Source: Bacillota bacterium | Lineage (GTDB): Bacteria; Bacillota; UBA4882; UBA8346 | Length of the DNA: 64,000 nt | Assembly: GCA_029776205.1 (NCBI GenBank) | Contig: JAKOTQ010000096.1 | Span: forward strand, 133,771-197,770 | Reading direction: 5' to 3' | Program-made: the position numbers and the translations under genes | Shown here: positions 53,337 to 61,828 of the stretch, in pieces | How positions within the stretch are numbered: position 1 is the first letter of the stretch | Layout: every line of letters starts with the position of its first letter | Notes under the pieces: generated by a model | Told to the model about the DNA's origin: nothing | Database searches by the model: none | The model's input: the letters and a program-made list of their open reading frames with translations, nothing else

Positions 53337-54527
53337 ATGGGAAAATATAAAACACTGTCCTCCCTGATCAGTATAATGATGCTCCTTTCACTAGCCGTGC
53401 CAACTTTGGCACAACCTTCAACGGTCAGTTCAACCACTGAGAAAAAATTAACCGAACTAACCAACCGTTTTACTTCATTAGAATCAAACTGGGGCCGTTT
53501 TCAAATGGGCGGCAACCTATCAGTAGAATCCAATACCTATCTGGACAAACTTCCCGATAGGCCAACGTTCAACTTTGAACAACATCTCGACCTTTTTCTG
53601 GATGCTTATATCCAAAATAATCTGATGTTTTCCTTAAAAACGTCTCATGACGGCGCGTGGGGAGTAAACTGGCAAATCCTAAACTCTCCTAATTATCCGA
53701 TGACCACACCATTCCAGGTTGAAGAGGCATTTGTCCGGCTGGAATATCCGTCCAGTCTGAACTATTTTGGAAGATTCCGCTTCTCCACCAGCCCAATTGG
53801 ATTAATCAGTGACTTTTTCAGCAATCCCATCGAAGGCGTGGCACTTCAGAAGAGTTTCGCCGACCATTATCACATCATCGGTATCTACTCTCGGGTGAAT
53901 ACCGAATACTCTTCAGGTACCGATCAGGTCGTCGGCAGCGAAGGCTATTTTGCAGCCCGCCTGGGATGGTCCAATCAAAATGTTGTCTGGGGTATTAATC
54001 TTGTCCCCGACGGAATTACCGGTGAAAAGGCATTCAGCTTCGACGCTTCCTTCACCCAAGATGCCGCCAAACTCAGCGCAGAACTTGCATGGTACTCATT
54101 CCATTGGGACCCATCCCCCGATTACCAAGTGGACTGGACACCCGGATTCCTGATAAGCTACGGCCAAGCCATTTCCAAGGATGCTTATATTCAGGTGAAA
54201 GCGGCTTATCTGGCTTCGCAGTTTGTGCCCTCTTACTCCAGCCTGGCCCACCGTTCAGGCACCGATCGCGAATGGTTTACACCCAATTCGAAAGGAATTG
54301 AGCTTTCCGTTCAAAATCGGCTAGGTGCGACATTTATCCTTGAAAACAGAGTTATTGCCCTTACTCCAGTCATCAACTACGACCAGCCGGATCTGACCTA
54401 TCATTGGCGTGGAAGTTTAATTAAGTCATTCTCACCTGTAAATCAACTGGCATTCGGCCTTGATGTAGAACGCAATTACCAGGAAACGCTCACTCAAGCC
54501 TTCCTCAGCTGGAATATGAGTTTTTAA
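53337..54527 (+). CDS. Predicted outer-membrane beta-barrel (porin-like) protein
   Basis: A signal peptide ends at about VPTLA-QPS (residue 25/26). A short helical segment (TEKKLTELTNRFTSLES) leads into a long run of alternating amphipathic strands rich in Gly, Tyr, Trp and Asn. The last residues, AFLSWNMSF, have the terminal aromatic Phe expected of a BamA-recognised beta-signal. It has 396 residues, GGAGGGTG upstream and no Cys. The family is not recognised by name. This architecture is out of place in a one-membrane Firmicute and points to an outer membrane. Confidence 0.72.
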   Translation: MGKYKTLSSLISIMMLLSLAVPTLAQPSTVSSTTEKKLTELTNRFTSLESNWGRFQMGGNLSVESNTYLDKLPDRPTFNFEQHLDLFLDAYIQNNLMFSLKTSHDGAWGVNWQILNSPNYPMTTPFQVEEAFVRLEYPSSLNYFGRFRFSTSPIGLISDFFSNPIEGVALQKSFADHYHIIGIYSRVNTEYSSGTDQVVGSEGYFAARLGWSNQNVVWGINLVPDGITGEKAFSFDASFTQDAAKLSAELAWYSFHWDPSPDYQVDWTPGFLISYGQAISKDAYIQVKAAYLASQFVPSYSSLAHRSGTDREWFTPNSKGIELSVQNRLGATFILENRVIALTPVINYDQPDLTYHWRGSLIKSFSPVNQLAFGLDVERNYQETLTQAFLSWNMSF

Positions 54528-54531
54528 CGAA

Positions 54532-54795
54532 TTAACTCTTAGTCCCGAGCAACACCAAAGCCAATCCAAGAATCAGCAGAATCACTTTAGTCCAGGATAA
54601 TTTGACGGCTATAGCTGCAACGCCTAATACACTGACCAAAATAAAAATAAGCGGTCCGATTAACCCTAAAAATGCATTCAAGCGCAATGCTGTATCCACC
54701 CGGCCTGATTTGATAAACAGAATCGCGATACCGATCTCAATCAGGCCGGAAATTATTCTCAAAATGGCCATATTATTCAATGTTGCTTGTTCCAA
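54532..54795 (-). CDS. YqhV-family (DUF2619) membrane protein
   Basis: This small protein of about 87 residues has three hydrophobic helices. The pattern MAILRIISGLIEIGIAILFIK... and a Lys-rich KLSWTK loop match YqhV-like proteins found near sporulation genes in Bacillus. The start is uncertain: the TTG at 54795 is very close to its AAGG site, and ATG 54771 is the alternative. The DUF441 gene lies just upstream on the same strand. Confidence 0.72.
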   Translation of the reverse strand: MEQATLNNMAILRIISGLIEIGIAILFIKSGRVDTALRLNAFLGLIGPLIFILVSVLGVAAIAVKLSWTKVILLILGLALVLLGTKS

Positions 54796-54816
54796 CCTTC
54801 TTTCACCATCCTAAGT

Positions 54817-55275
54817 TTAATTTTTCCCCAAACCCAAGATGCTGAGTAACATTGCTGTAAATCCGGCAGCTGCTAAAGGGCCGACCGGTACCCCCTTCAA
54901 AAACGAAACCCCCAAAACCGTCCCAATAACCAACCCCACCACCACTTCCGGTTGAACCTGAAGTAAGATCAACCCCTGTCCACAAAGATATGCCGCAGCT
55001 ACCCCGCTAACCACTGCTAAAATTCCCTGTATGCTTTGAAATGTCATCCAAATATCTTTCACTCCAACCTTATCCAACGCAAAGGGAACCAGTACCGCAA
55101 TGAGCAAGAAAAGCAAACCCAGATCCATCGCCCGTCGCTCCAATAATACCAAAATTGTTTGAAGCCTGATCAATTTCAACACCAACAAACTACCTGCGCC
55201 TGCAGCGACCAAATTATTGTTAAACGCCAACCCCATTGCCATAATAAGTAACAGCAATAAATTATCATAAATCAT
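54817..55275 (-). CDS. DUF441 (UPF0756) membrane protein
   Basis: This 152-residue integral membrane protein has four or five helices and the family segment FLKGVPVGPLAAAGF near the C-terminus. Its function is unknown across the family. The start is ATG 55273-55275, set by AAGGGAGTG; a longer frame lacks a site. It lies 21 bases before the YqhV gene. Confidence 0.82.
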   Translation of the reverse strand: MIYDNLLLLLIMAMGLAFNNNLVAAGAGSLLVLKLIRLQTILVLLERRAMDLGLLFLLIAVLVPFALDKVGVKDIWMTFQSIQGILAVVSGVAAAYLCGQGLILLQVQPEVVVGLVIGTVLGVSFLKGVPVGPLAAAGFTAMLLSILGLGKN

Positions 55276-55399
55276 CAGCTTCACTCCCTTAAACAATTCA
55301 TATTCCGCCTTAGGAGACTTCATGTATCCAACTGCATTTTTCCATAAGAAAACGAACCAAAGTCCCTAACATTCATAAAATATTTGGGGAGTGATGGAA

Positions 55400-56179
55400 A
55401 TGCAAAATTGGGAACAAATGATCTTACCGCCTTTAAAAGGACGTCCGCCAAAACCGCGTAATACCGGCATTACCATGGTTTTAGACAAAGGCCTTTCCCT
55501 AACCGAAACCCGCAATCTGCTGGAAATAGGTGCTGATTTTATCGACTTTATTAAACTTTCCTTTGGTACTATCCCCTTATATCCCCCGTCTATCCTTAAA
55601 CAAAAAATCAATTTAGCTGCAGATTTCGGGATTCCGGTCTATCCGGGCGGAACCTTCCTTGAGATCGCCTTTTGGGAAAAGGTTGTCGATCGAGTATTCG
55701 ATCAATTATCCGCTTTAGATATCCATTGGGTCGAAATCTCCGACGGTACCATCAATTTTTCACCCAAAGAACGCCGTCAATTAATCACCAATGCTTTACA
55801 TCACAACTTCAAGGTCATCACTGAAGTAGGGAAAAAAGATCCGGAGCACCAGCCGGATCCTCAGCGTCTGATGCAAACCGCCAAAGAAGATTTGGAATGC
55901 GGGGCAGAGTGGGTCATTATTGAAGCTCGGGAATCAGGGACAAATATTGGAGTCTATGACAGCCTTGGCGCCGTCATTAGCGAAAAACTAGACATGATCT
56001 GTTCAGTCTTACCCCTGGATAAGATCATTTGGGAAGCACCATTAAAAAATCAACAAGCCTTTTTAATCAATCGTTTTGGTCCTGGCGTAAACCTCGGCAA
56101 TATTCCAACAACGGAAGTCATTGCTCTGGAGGCATTGCGCCGCGGGCTTCGCAGCGACACCTGGAAAATAATTCTTTAA
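55400..56179 (+). CDS. comA: Phosphosulfolactate synthase
   Basis: ComA adds sulfite to PEP, giving (R)-phosphosulfolactate. It is known for coenzyme M synthesis in archaea and for sulfolactate production in spore-forming Bacillus (YitD). The TIM-barrel segments GITMVLDKGLSL, DFIKLSFGT, VYPGGTFLEIA, EVGKKDP and WVIIEARESG are conserved. The ATG at 55400 is favoured because GGGGAG lies 8 nt before it; this gives 259 residues. No comB or comC is adjacent. A spore-linked role is likely but unproven. Confidence 0.9.
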   Translation: MQNWEQMILPPLKGRPPKPRNTGITMVLDKGLSLTETRNLLEIGADFIDFIKLSFGTIPLYPPSILKQKINLAADFGIPVYPGGTFLEIAFWEKVVDRVFDQLSALDIHWVEISDGTINFSPKERRQLITNALHHNFKVITEVGKKDPEHQPDPQRLMQTAKEDLECGAEWVIIEARESGTNIGVYDSLGAVISEKLDMICSVLPLDKIIWEAPLKNQQAFLINRFGPGVNLGNIPTTEVIALEALRRGLRSDTWKIIL

Positions 56180-56192
56180 TTATCAAAAAATA

Positions 56193-56219
56193 ACGACTCC
56201 TAAAGGAGTCGTACTTTTT
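56193..56219. terminator. Bidirectional terminator
   Basis: A perfect 9-bp stem ACGACTCCT/AGGAGTCGT is flanked by A-rich and T-rich tracts between convergent genes. Confidence 0.85.
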
Positions 56220-56226
56220 TCAAGGT

Positions 56227-57126
56227 TTATTCTACATTATGTCCAGATTCGGTACGTTCAAAAACGGGTTCCAACAGACTCCGGTCAATTTCCACAGTGC
56301 TGTCAACCACCGCAATCTTTGCCGGATGCGGCAACACAATCATCCGTAATTGACGTTTTTCCTTATCCGGGCCAATAAAATCAAAATATTCCGCCAAAGG
56401 ACGTGCTTCTTTCTTTTTGAAAAACCCATCGAAATTAGAGTCAAAAAATATTAAATCTTTCCCGTAATCATTAAAACAGCCATTACTGTTACCATCCACA
56501 ATACGGAATTTAACTTGTTGAAACTTTTTACCGTCATAAACTTTGATTTCCCCATCGAGGAAACTGGCAGAAATAAAACGAATCAACTCTTCTGCACTAC
56601 CATCCCGGCTAAATCTTTCAAACTGTGCGAAAAAGTATTGCTTTTTCTCAAACAAGCTCGAAGTTCCTTTAAAAACGACCTGCACCGGAAAAGGAATTAA
56701 ATTCGCTCCAACCTCTAAATCCATCCCTTTGCGGCGAGTTTGAGTGGTCTGAATGCCTTTAATCTTCTCCTTCTCTTCAATGAAGCGATCATTGTTTTGA
56801 TCGACATAAACAACAGGCCAAACTCCCTTTTCGCGCCCAACGACAAACCAGGTCTTTTCATTGGTATTTCCCAATTTTACTGAACCATAACGTAATTGGT
56901 TTAATCTTTTCACCTCAGGATCGACTCGAAGTCCTTCCGGTTGGGATTCGGTAAGCTCAGCCATATTAACAGTTATATCGGAATGCTCACCGGAAAATAA
57001 ATCAAAATAGGTAAACGTCCGAAGCTTTACCGGATAAGTTCCTTCCACCGGAACAACTGGTTTACGGGCAAATCCCAGAGACAATATAACCATTACCAAT
57101 AATAACGGTGGCAACAATTTTCTCAT
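56227..57126 (-). CDS. Secreted protein with EF-hand-like loops, unknown
   Basis: No family is recognised. A signal peptide (RKLLPPLLLVMVILSLGFA) starts the 299-residue protein. Three Asp/Asn-rich loops resemble calcium sites: DQNNDRFIEEKE (109-120), DGNSNGCFND (211-220) and DSNFDGFFKKKE (229-240). The first and third fit the 12-residue EF-hand pattern including the final Glu. Between them are beta-rich segments. It may bind calcium outside the membrane. It precedes a PNPOx-like gene's downstream end by about 20 bases on the same strand. Confidence 0.7.
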   Translation of the reverse strand: MRKLLPPLLLVMVILSLGFARKPVVPVEGTYPVKLRTFTYFDLFSGEHSDITVNMAELTESQPEGLRVDPEVKRLNQLRYGSVKLGNTNEKTWFVVGREKGVWPVVYVDQNNDRFIEEKEKIKGIQTTQTRRKGMDLEVGANLIPFPVQVVFKGTSSLFEKKQYFFAQFERFSRDGSAEELIRFISASFLDGEIKVYDGKKFQQVKFRIVDGNSNGCFNDYGKDLIFFDSNFDGFFKKKEARPLAEYFDFIGPDKEKRQLRMIVLPHPAKIAVVDSTVEIDRSLLEPVFERTESGHNVE

Positions 57127-57147
57127 GGTTTACTCCTTTATATCAAA

Positions 57148-57597
57148 CTACCCCTTCATCAATTCATGAAATATTTTTCGCGAGGCGATGAGCGCCGGTT
57201 CATTCCGGTGTCGGATACGAATACCCTGAGTCACAAAATGGCTGGTCGAATTGTCTTTTTTTATTTGATTAATTTCAATATCAACAACAGCCATATTATA
57301 ATCAGATTCCATATTTTCAAGATAAACGCTGGCACTGCCTTTAATGCAAACAGCGGTATCTCCCTCATCCACGACAGACAACGCCACGTTGGAATTTACC
57401 GTAATATTATGAAATGTCTGATGATTTCGGGAAATAGCCACCCGTAAATGTTTTGGGTCAGAGGCAACCAGATAATTAAAGGGGGCCGTATGAGGGCAGT
57501 TATTCTCATCAATGGTAGCCAGAATAACTGTAGTGATTCGTTTTTCGAACAAATCCAACAAGCATGGATTTAATTCGGCTCCCAGTAATACAGACAT
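57148..57597 (-). CDS. Pyridoxamine 5'-phosphate oxidase-family FMN-binding protein
   Basis: This 149-residue split-barrel protein has the family pattern TVILATIDENNCPHTAPFNY, VAISRNHQTFHNI and NVALSVVDEG, consistent with FMN binding. The partner substrate is unknown. The start ATG 57595-57597 has GAGGTG upstream. A gap of about 80 bases separates it from ireB copy 2. It may share a transcript with the secreted EF-hand-like protein. Confidence 0.82.
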   Translation of the reverse strand: MSVLLGAELNPCLLDLFEKRITTVILATIDENNCPHTAPFNYLVASDPKHLRVAISRNHQTFHNITVNSNVALSVVDEGDTAVCIKGSASVYLENMESDYNMAVVDIEINQIKKDNSTSHFVTQGIRIRHRNEPALIASRKIFHELMKG

Positions 57598-57680
57598 CGT
57601 AAACACCTCATTTTAAAGATACTCACTTTAAAACTATGGTGTTATCACATGTTTTAGAACGTCTCATACCGGAGAGCCGT

Positions 57681-57959
57681 TTATTCCTCGGATTTAAGGA
57701 TACCAGTTCGCACCAGATAGGTTTGAACCAATTCCTCTAAAATCTGATCCCGCTCCAGTTTCTTAATGAGAATCCGCGCATTTCCATGGCTGGTAATGTA
57801 TGCCGGATCGCCAGACAAGAGATAACCTACAATCTGATCTAACGGATCATAACCTTTCTCTTTCAAAGCGGAACAAACCTGCTGTAAAATCAAGGCAACC
57901 TCGGAGAGACTTTCATCTTTAGCTGAAAAACGCCGTGTTGCTTCGTTGAGTTCTCCCAT
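57681..57959 (-). CDS. ireB: IreB/ReoM family regulatory phosphoprotein, copy 2
   Basis: This is a second IreB/ReoM, 92 residues, with the core [15 protein letters not shown] and [11 protein letters not shown] Thr at position 8 lies where the kinase target Thr is expected. Its N- and C-termini differ clearly from the first copy ([20 protein letters not shown]). The ATG has GAGGTGA. It is placed 36 bases after cheX at the end of the PASTA kinase operon, which directly links it to the kinase that phosphorylates IreB in Enterococcus. Confidence 0.93.
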   Translation of the reverse strand: MGELNEATRRFSAKDESLSEVALILQQVCSALKEKGYDPLDQIVGYLLSGDPAYITSHGNARILIKKLERDQILEELVQTYLVRTGILKSEE

Positions 57960-57995
57960 CAGTGCTCACCTCTACCGTTATTTAATCCAAACGAA

Positions 57996-58469
57996 TCATT
58001 CAATCTTGTCCTTACGTAACGCCAAATTGATTTCAATTGATCCGAAAGGTGTTTTGATCGGGATGGCCAGTGCGGTTTGAATGTGTTTCAGAAAATCCGG
58101 AATTTCACCGTCCATTAAAAATAAAGGCGGAGTAATATTACATTCATAACCGTTCTGCGACAAATTATTACTAGCCGTACCGACAATAATATTTTTCAGT
58201 TCACACAACGCACTTTGACCCATCTGGTCAATCTCAGCTGTCTCGGTAAACAACATTTGAGAGACTATTTTAGTTGCAGTTTCTTTGGACATCCCACAAA
58301 TAACCTGCCCCTGCAAATTTCCAAGGATACCCACCAAGACACTGACCTCATACTTCGCCAGAGGTTGATCGTTAAAGAAAGGGCGTCCGGCCTCAACTTC
58401 AGGATTAAGCATACATTCAATAACCGAATAAGCTGCTTTGACAAATGAATCAATATGTTCGAATGACAG
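57996..58469 (-). CDS. cheX: CheX-family chemotaxis phosphatase, copy 2, with apparent CTG start
   Basis: The ExxN helix CELKNIIVGTASNNLS and the CNITPPLFLMDG segment identify CheX. The best ribosome site, AAGGAGGT, lies inside the longer frame and points to CTG 58467-58469, 8 nt downstream. The N-terminus from there (SFEHIDSFVKAAYSV) aligns with that of the CheX at 8872 (KVEFINPFVSAASMV). An ATG at 58487 just before the site is the alternative and would add six residues. It lies between rpe and ireB. Confidence 0.85.
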   Translation of the reverse strand: MSFEHIDSFVKAAYSVIECMLNPEVEAGRPFFNDQPLAKYEVSVLVGILGNLQGQVICGMSKETATKIVSQMLFTETAEIDQMGQSALCELKNIIVGTASNNLSQNGYECNITPPLFLMDGEIPDFLKHIQTALAIPIKTPFGSIEINLALRKDKIE

Positions 58470-58510
58470 TCGAATTACCTCCTTCATCCGCCGAAACAAT
58501 ATGCTGCGTT

Positions 58511-59167
58511 TTATCGATCTAATGCGGTACAATGTTTTAACCGCTGTACCGCTCGAGCAGGATCGGGATCTTTATAGATCAGCGTTCCAGCAACCAAAAC
58601 ATTGGCGCCTGCCTCTACCAGCGTATGAACGTTCTCCCAGTTGACACCCCCATCGACTTCCAGTTTGCAGGCTAATTGATTGGCTTTAATCATTTCAGCC
58701 AACCGTCGGACCTTCGGAATCATCCCCGGAATCAACTTTTGCCCGCCATAGCCAGGGTTCACCGTCATAATCAACACCAGATCCACATCGGGCAGAATAT
58801 AGTCAAGAACCTCCAATGGCGTTGCCGGATTTAATGCAACGCCGGCCTCACATCCCAATTCCTTGATCATCTGAATGAGTCTGTGCAAATGCTTGGCCGT
58901 TTCAGCTTGAATAATAATGCGTTTGCTCCCAGCCTGAGCATACCATGGAATAAACGCCTCTGGATGTTCCACCATCAAATGGGCTTCAATGGGTAAATGA
59001 GTTACTTCTTTAATTGCCGTCACAAACATGGGGCCAAATGTCATATTGGGGACAAAATGGCCATCCATCACGTCAAAATGCAACCAATCCGCCTCTTTAA
59101 TCTTTTGAACCTCCGCTTCCAAATGCAATAAATCCGCATTCAGAATGGAAGGTGCCACTTCAATCAT
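58511..59167 (-). CDS. rpe: Ribulose-phosphate 3-epimerase
   Basis: This pentose-phosphate enzyme interconverts ribulose-5-P and xylulose-5-P. The motifs APSILNADLLHLE, HFDVMDGHFVPN, VNPGYGGQK and LEVDGGVNWEN are complete over 218 residues. It follows rsgA by 10 bases in the standard Firmicute order prpC-prkC-rsgA-rpe. Confidence 0.97.
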   Translation of the reverse strand: MIEVAPSILNADLLHLEAEVQKIKEADWLHFDVMDGHFVPNMTFGPMFVTAIKEVTHLPIEAHLMVEHPEAFIPWYAQAGSKRIIIQAETAKHLHRLIQMIKELGCEAGVALNPATPLEVLDYILPDVDLVLIMTVNPGYGGQKLIPGMIPKVRRLAEMIKANQLACKLEVDGGVNWENVHTLVEAGANVLVAGTLIYKDPDPARAVQRLKHCTALDR

Positions 59168-59177
59168 AATCCTTCTC

Positions 59178-60065
59178 CTATCGATACCGATTTTTATAAA
59201 ATTTACGGACCTCGGCTAAAAGCTCCAGATAATTTTGATAACGCATCTCATCAACTTTGCATTCGGATACTGCCTGCTTCACTCCACATTGAGGTTCAGC
59301 ATCATGACAACAGGTCGAAAACTTACAGTATTCTTTAAAAGATTCAAACTCAGGAAAATAATCCGATAATTGCTGGGGTTCAATAAAATCCAAGTCTATC
59401 TGGGTGAAACCCGGCGTATCTGCAATATAACCGTTCTGTCTTGTCTTTAATAACTGAACCTCCCGTGTCGTATGTTTTCCACGGCCGATTTTTTCGCTCA
59501 CTGCCCCCGTTCGTAGTTCTAATCCGGGAGAAACCATATTTAACAGTGCCGACTTACCAACTCCGGAAGGCCCGGCAAATACAGCCACTTTTCCAGCTAA
59601 TTCCTGTTGGAGTTTTCGTTTCCCCAAATGTGATACAACACTGGTACATAATACCTTATATCCATAATTTCGGTATTTTTCTGCCAATTGATTAGCTTTT
59701 CTTTTGGATACCAAATCGGTTTTGTTGAAAACAATCATATAAGGAATGCCGCTGGATTCGGCTAAAACAAGGAATTTAGCCATCAACAAATCATTAGGAT
59801 CCGGATTGGTATGGGCAAATACCAATACGATCAAATTCACATTGGCAATGTAAGGACGTTTAAGAAGATTTTCCCTAGGATGAACCCTAGTAATAACTCC
59901 CTTGGTTTCTTCCAGCTCATAATCGACCCAGTCCCCCACGACCAACGCTTCAGACTGATATTTCAACTTACCTCGCGCTGCACATTCGATAAGCTTCCCG
60001 TCGGATTCGACTGGCTCGACATAAAAGAATCCAGCAATCGATCTTACAATTCTTCCTACTGGCAA
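59178..60065 (-). CDS. rsgA: Ribosome small subunit-dependent GTPase A
   Basis: RsgA is a circularly permuted GTPase in 30S maturation. An OB-fold N-terminus is followed by G4 (NKTDL), G1 (GPSGVGKSALLN), G3 (DTPGF) and a C-terminal zinc site with Cys/His ligands (CKFSTCCHDAEPQC). The start is TTG 60063-60065 with AAGGAG at 6 nt. The gene has 295 residues. Confidence 0.96.
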   Translation of the reverse strand: MPVGRIVRSIAGFFYVEPVESDGKLIECAARGKLKYQSEALVVGDWVDYELEETKGVITRVHPRENLLKRPYIANVNLIVLVFAHTNPDPNDLLMAKFLVLAESSGIPYMIVFNKTDLVSKRKANQLAEKYRNYGYKVLCTSVVSHLGKRKLQQELAGKVAVFAGPSGVGKSALLNMVSPGLELRTGAVSEKIGRGKHTTREVQLLKTRQNGYIADTPGFTQIDLDFIEPQQLSDYFPEFESFKEYCKFSTCCHDAEPQCGVKQAVSECKVDEMRYQNYLELLAEVRKFYKNRYR

Positions 60066-60113
60066 TCTTAACTCCTTACCTCACTTGCTGCAAATCTGTT
60101 TATCAATAATTTT

Positions 60114-61754
60114 TTATTCTACAGTATCAGATCCGGAACTCACAATAAAATTCATAGCTGTTCCCTGGGGAACCTTTTCATACGGAACCGGCCGTTGATC
60201 GACCACAACGCCTTCGGCATAAACATTACTTGGCGTCGGCGTTGCTTGATTATAGACCAGACCCAAACCAGGCAATTCTGCGCGGACTTCTGAGAGAAGC
60301 CGACCGATAAAGTTGGGGACTTCCACCATGTTATCAGAGTCGGTCCCGTTAATTGTTATTGAAACGCTAGCTCCTTGTTCAATTTTGGTGAATTTCTCCG
60401 GTAACTGTTTGAAGACTGTCCCTTTAGGCAAGCTCTCATTCATCCCGGTATTAACTTCTCCCAACCGAAGATGGGCTTCTTCCAAAGCCAATTCCGCTTC
60501 CAACAGCGTTTTCCCAAACAAATCCGGCACTTGTACCAAACGCGGACCTTTGCTGACAACTACTTCAATCTCGGTATTTGGACGTTTTTTATTCCCTGCT
60601 AAAGGTTTTTGACTAATAATCTGATTCATTGGAAATTCGGAACTATACAGTTGGTTAACCAGACGTAGCTTCAAATTCTTCTCACGAAGAATTCGCCGGG
60701 CTTCCGCCAAATCCTTACCCACTAGATCCGGTACAGTAACTTCGGTACGGCTTCCTTCAAAAAAATTCAGATAAGCGAACATCATAATTAATCCGGTGAT
60801 CAATACCGTACCCAGTCCAATCAGAATCCGAGTCATCCAAAGGGAAAACCGGCTCTTAGGTTTCTCTTCTTCAATATCGACCGGCTTCCACATTTGAGTA
60901 GGCAAATCATCATCGGTCAAATTTGTTTCCCTGGAAAACCGGTTTAAGGCAAGATCAATATCTTTAATCATCGCTAAGGCAGACGGATATCGTTCTGTTA
61001 AATCCTTAGCCATTGCTTTATTAATTATATTTTCAACAGACACCGGAATATCGGGGCGAATATCCCGAACCCGAGTTAATTTTTCCTGTAAATGTTGAAG
61101 TGCTATGGAAATCGAAGTATCCCCTTTGAAAGGAATGGTACCAGTCAGCATTTCATACAATACGCACCCCAACGAATAAAGATCGGACTGAGGACCCACG
61201 ATACCCCCTTTAACCTGTTCCGGAGAAGCGTATTGGACCGAACCAACCACGATTCCGGTTTGAGTAAAAGAACTTGCACTGATCGCCCGTGCGATCCCAA
61301 AATCTGTCACTTTAATCTGGCCGTCGGAAGTCACCAAAATATTATGGGGTTTGATATCCCGATGAATAATGTTACGTTCATGAGCATGGTTCAACGCTTC
61401 AGCAATTTGCTTGGTATAATCCAAAGCCCGCCGAATTGAAAACGGCGCTTCACGCCGGATAATATCTTTGAGATTACCTCCGGAGATATACTCCATTACA
61501 ATATAATCGATACCGTCTTCTTGACCGACATCATAAATATTTACAACATTCGGGTGAGATAAACTTGCAGCCGACCGCGCCTCTCTGCGGAAACGCTCCA
61601 CAAATTCAATATCATTAGCATATTGCGGCCTTAATATCTTTATAGCGACCATCCGGCATAGCAGCGAACATTCCGCTTTATAAACCAATGCCATACCGCC
61701 TTCGCCGATCAATTCCACCAGACGGTAACGGTTCCCTAATATCTTCCCGATCAA
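60114..61754 (-). CDS. prkC: PASTA-domain serine/threonine protein kinase PrkC
   Basis: This is a membrane kinase that senses peptidoglycan fragments. The kinase domain (GEGGMALVYKAE, AIKIL, catalytic HRDIKPHN, DFGIAR) occupies residues 1-270. One membrane helix lies at about 310-335 and three PASTA repeats follow outside (each opening V-PDLVG/VPDLFG/VPNFIG). It has 546 residues and a TTG start with GGGGTG upstream. It lies between the phosphatase and rsgA. Known targets in relatives include IreB/ReoM, two copies of which are in this window. Confidence 0.97.
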   Translation of the reverse strand: MIGKILGNRYRLVELIGEGGMALVYKAECSLLCRMVAIKILRPQYANDIEFVERFRREARSAASLSHPNVVNIYDVGQEDGIDYIVMEYISGGNLKDIIRREAPFSIRRALDYTKQIAEALNHAHERNIIHRDIKPHNILVTSDGQIKVTDFGIARAISASSFTQTGIVVGSVQYASPEQVKGGIVGPQSDLYSLGCVLYEMLTGTIPFKGDTSISIALQHLQEKLTRVRDIRPDIPVSVENIINKAMAKDLTERYPSALAMIKDIDLALNRFSRETNLTDDDLPTQMWKPVDIEEEKPKSRFSLWMTRILIGLGTVLITGLIMMFAYLNFFEGSRTEVTVPDLVGKDLAEARRILREKNLKLRLVNQLYSSEFPMNQIISQKPLAGNKKRPNTEIEVVVSKGPRLVQVPDLFGKTLLEAELALEEAHLRLGEVNTGMNESLPKGTVFKQLPEKFTKIEQGASVSITINGTDSDNMVEVPNFIGRLLSEVRAELPGLGLVYNQATPTPSNVYAEGVVVDQRPVPYEKVPQGTAMNFIVSSGSDTVE

Positions 61755-61828
61755 AGCCTCACCCCGATTTTAACCCGCATTTCTAAAAAGGCTTGTAGAT
61801 ACTTCGCCCTGTATTTGACAATTCCTGC

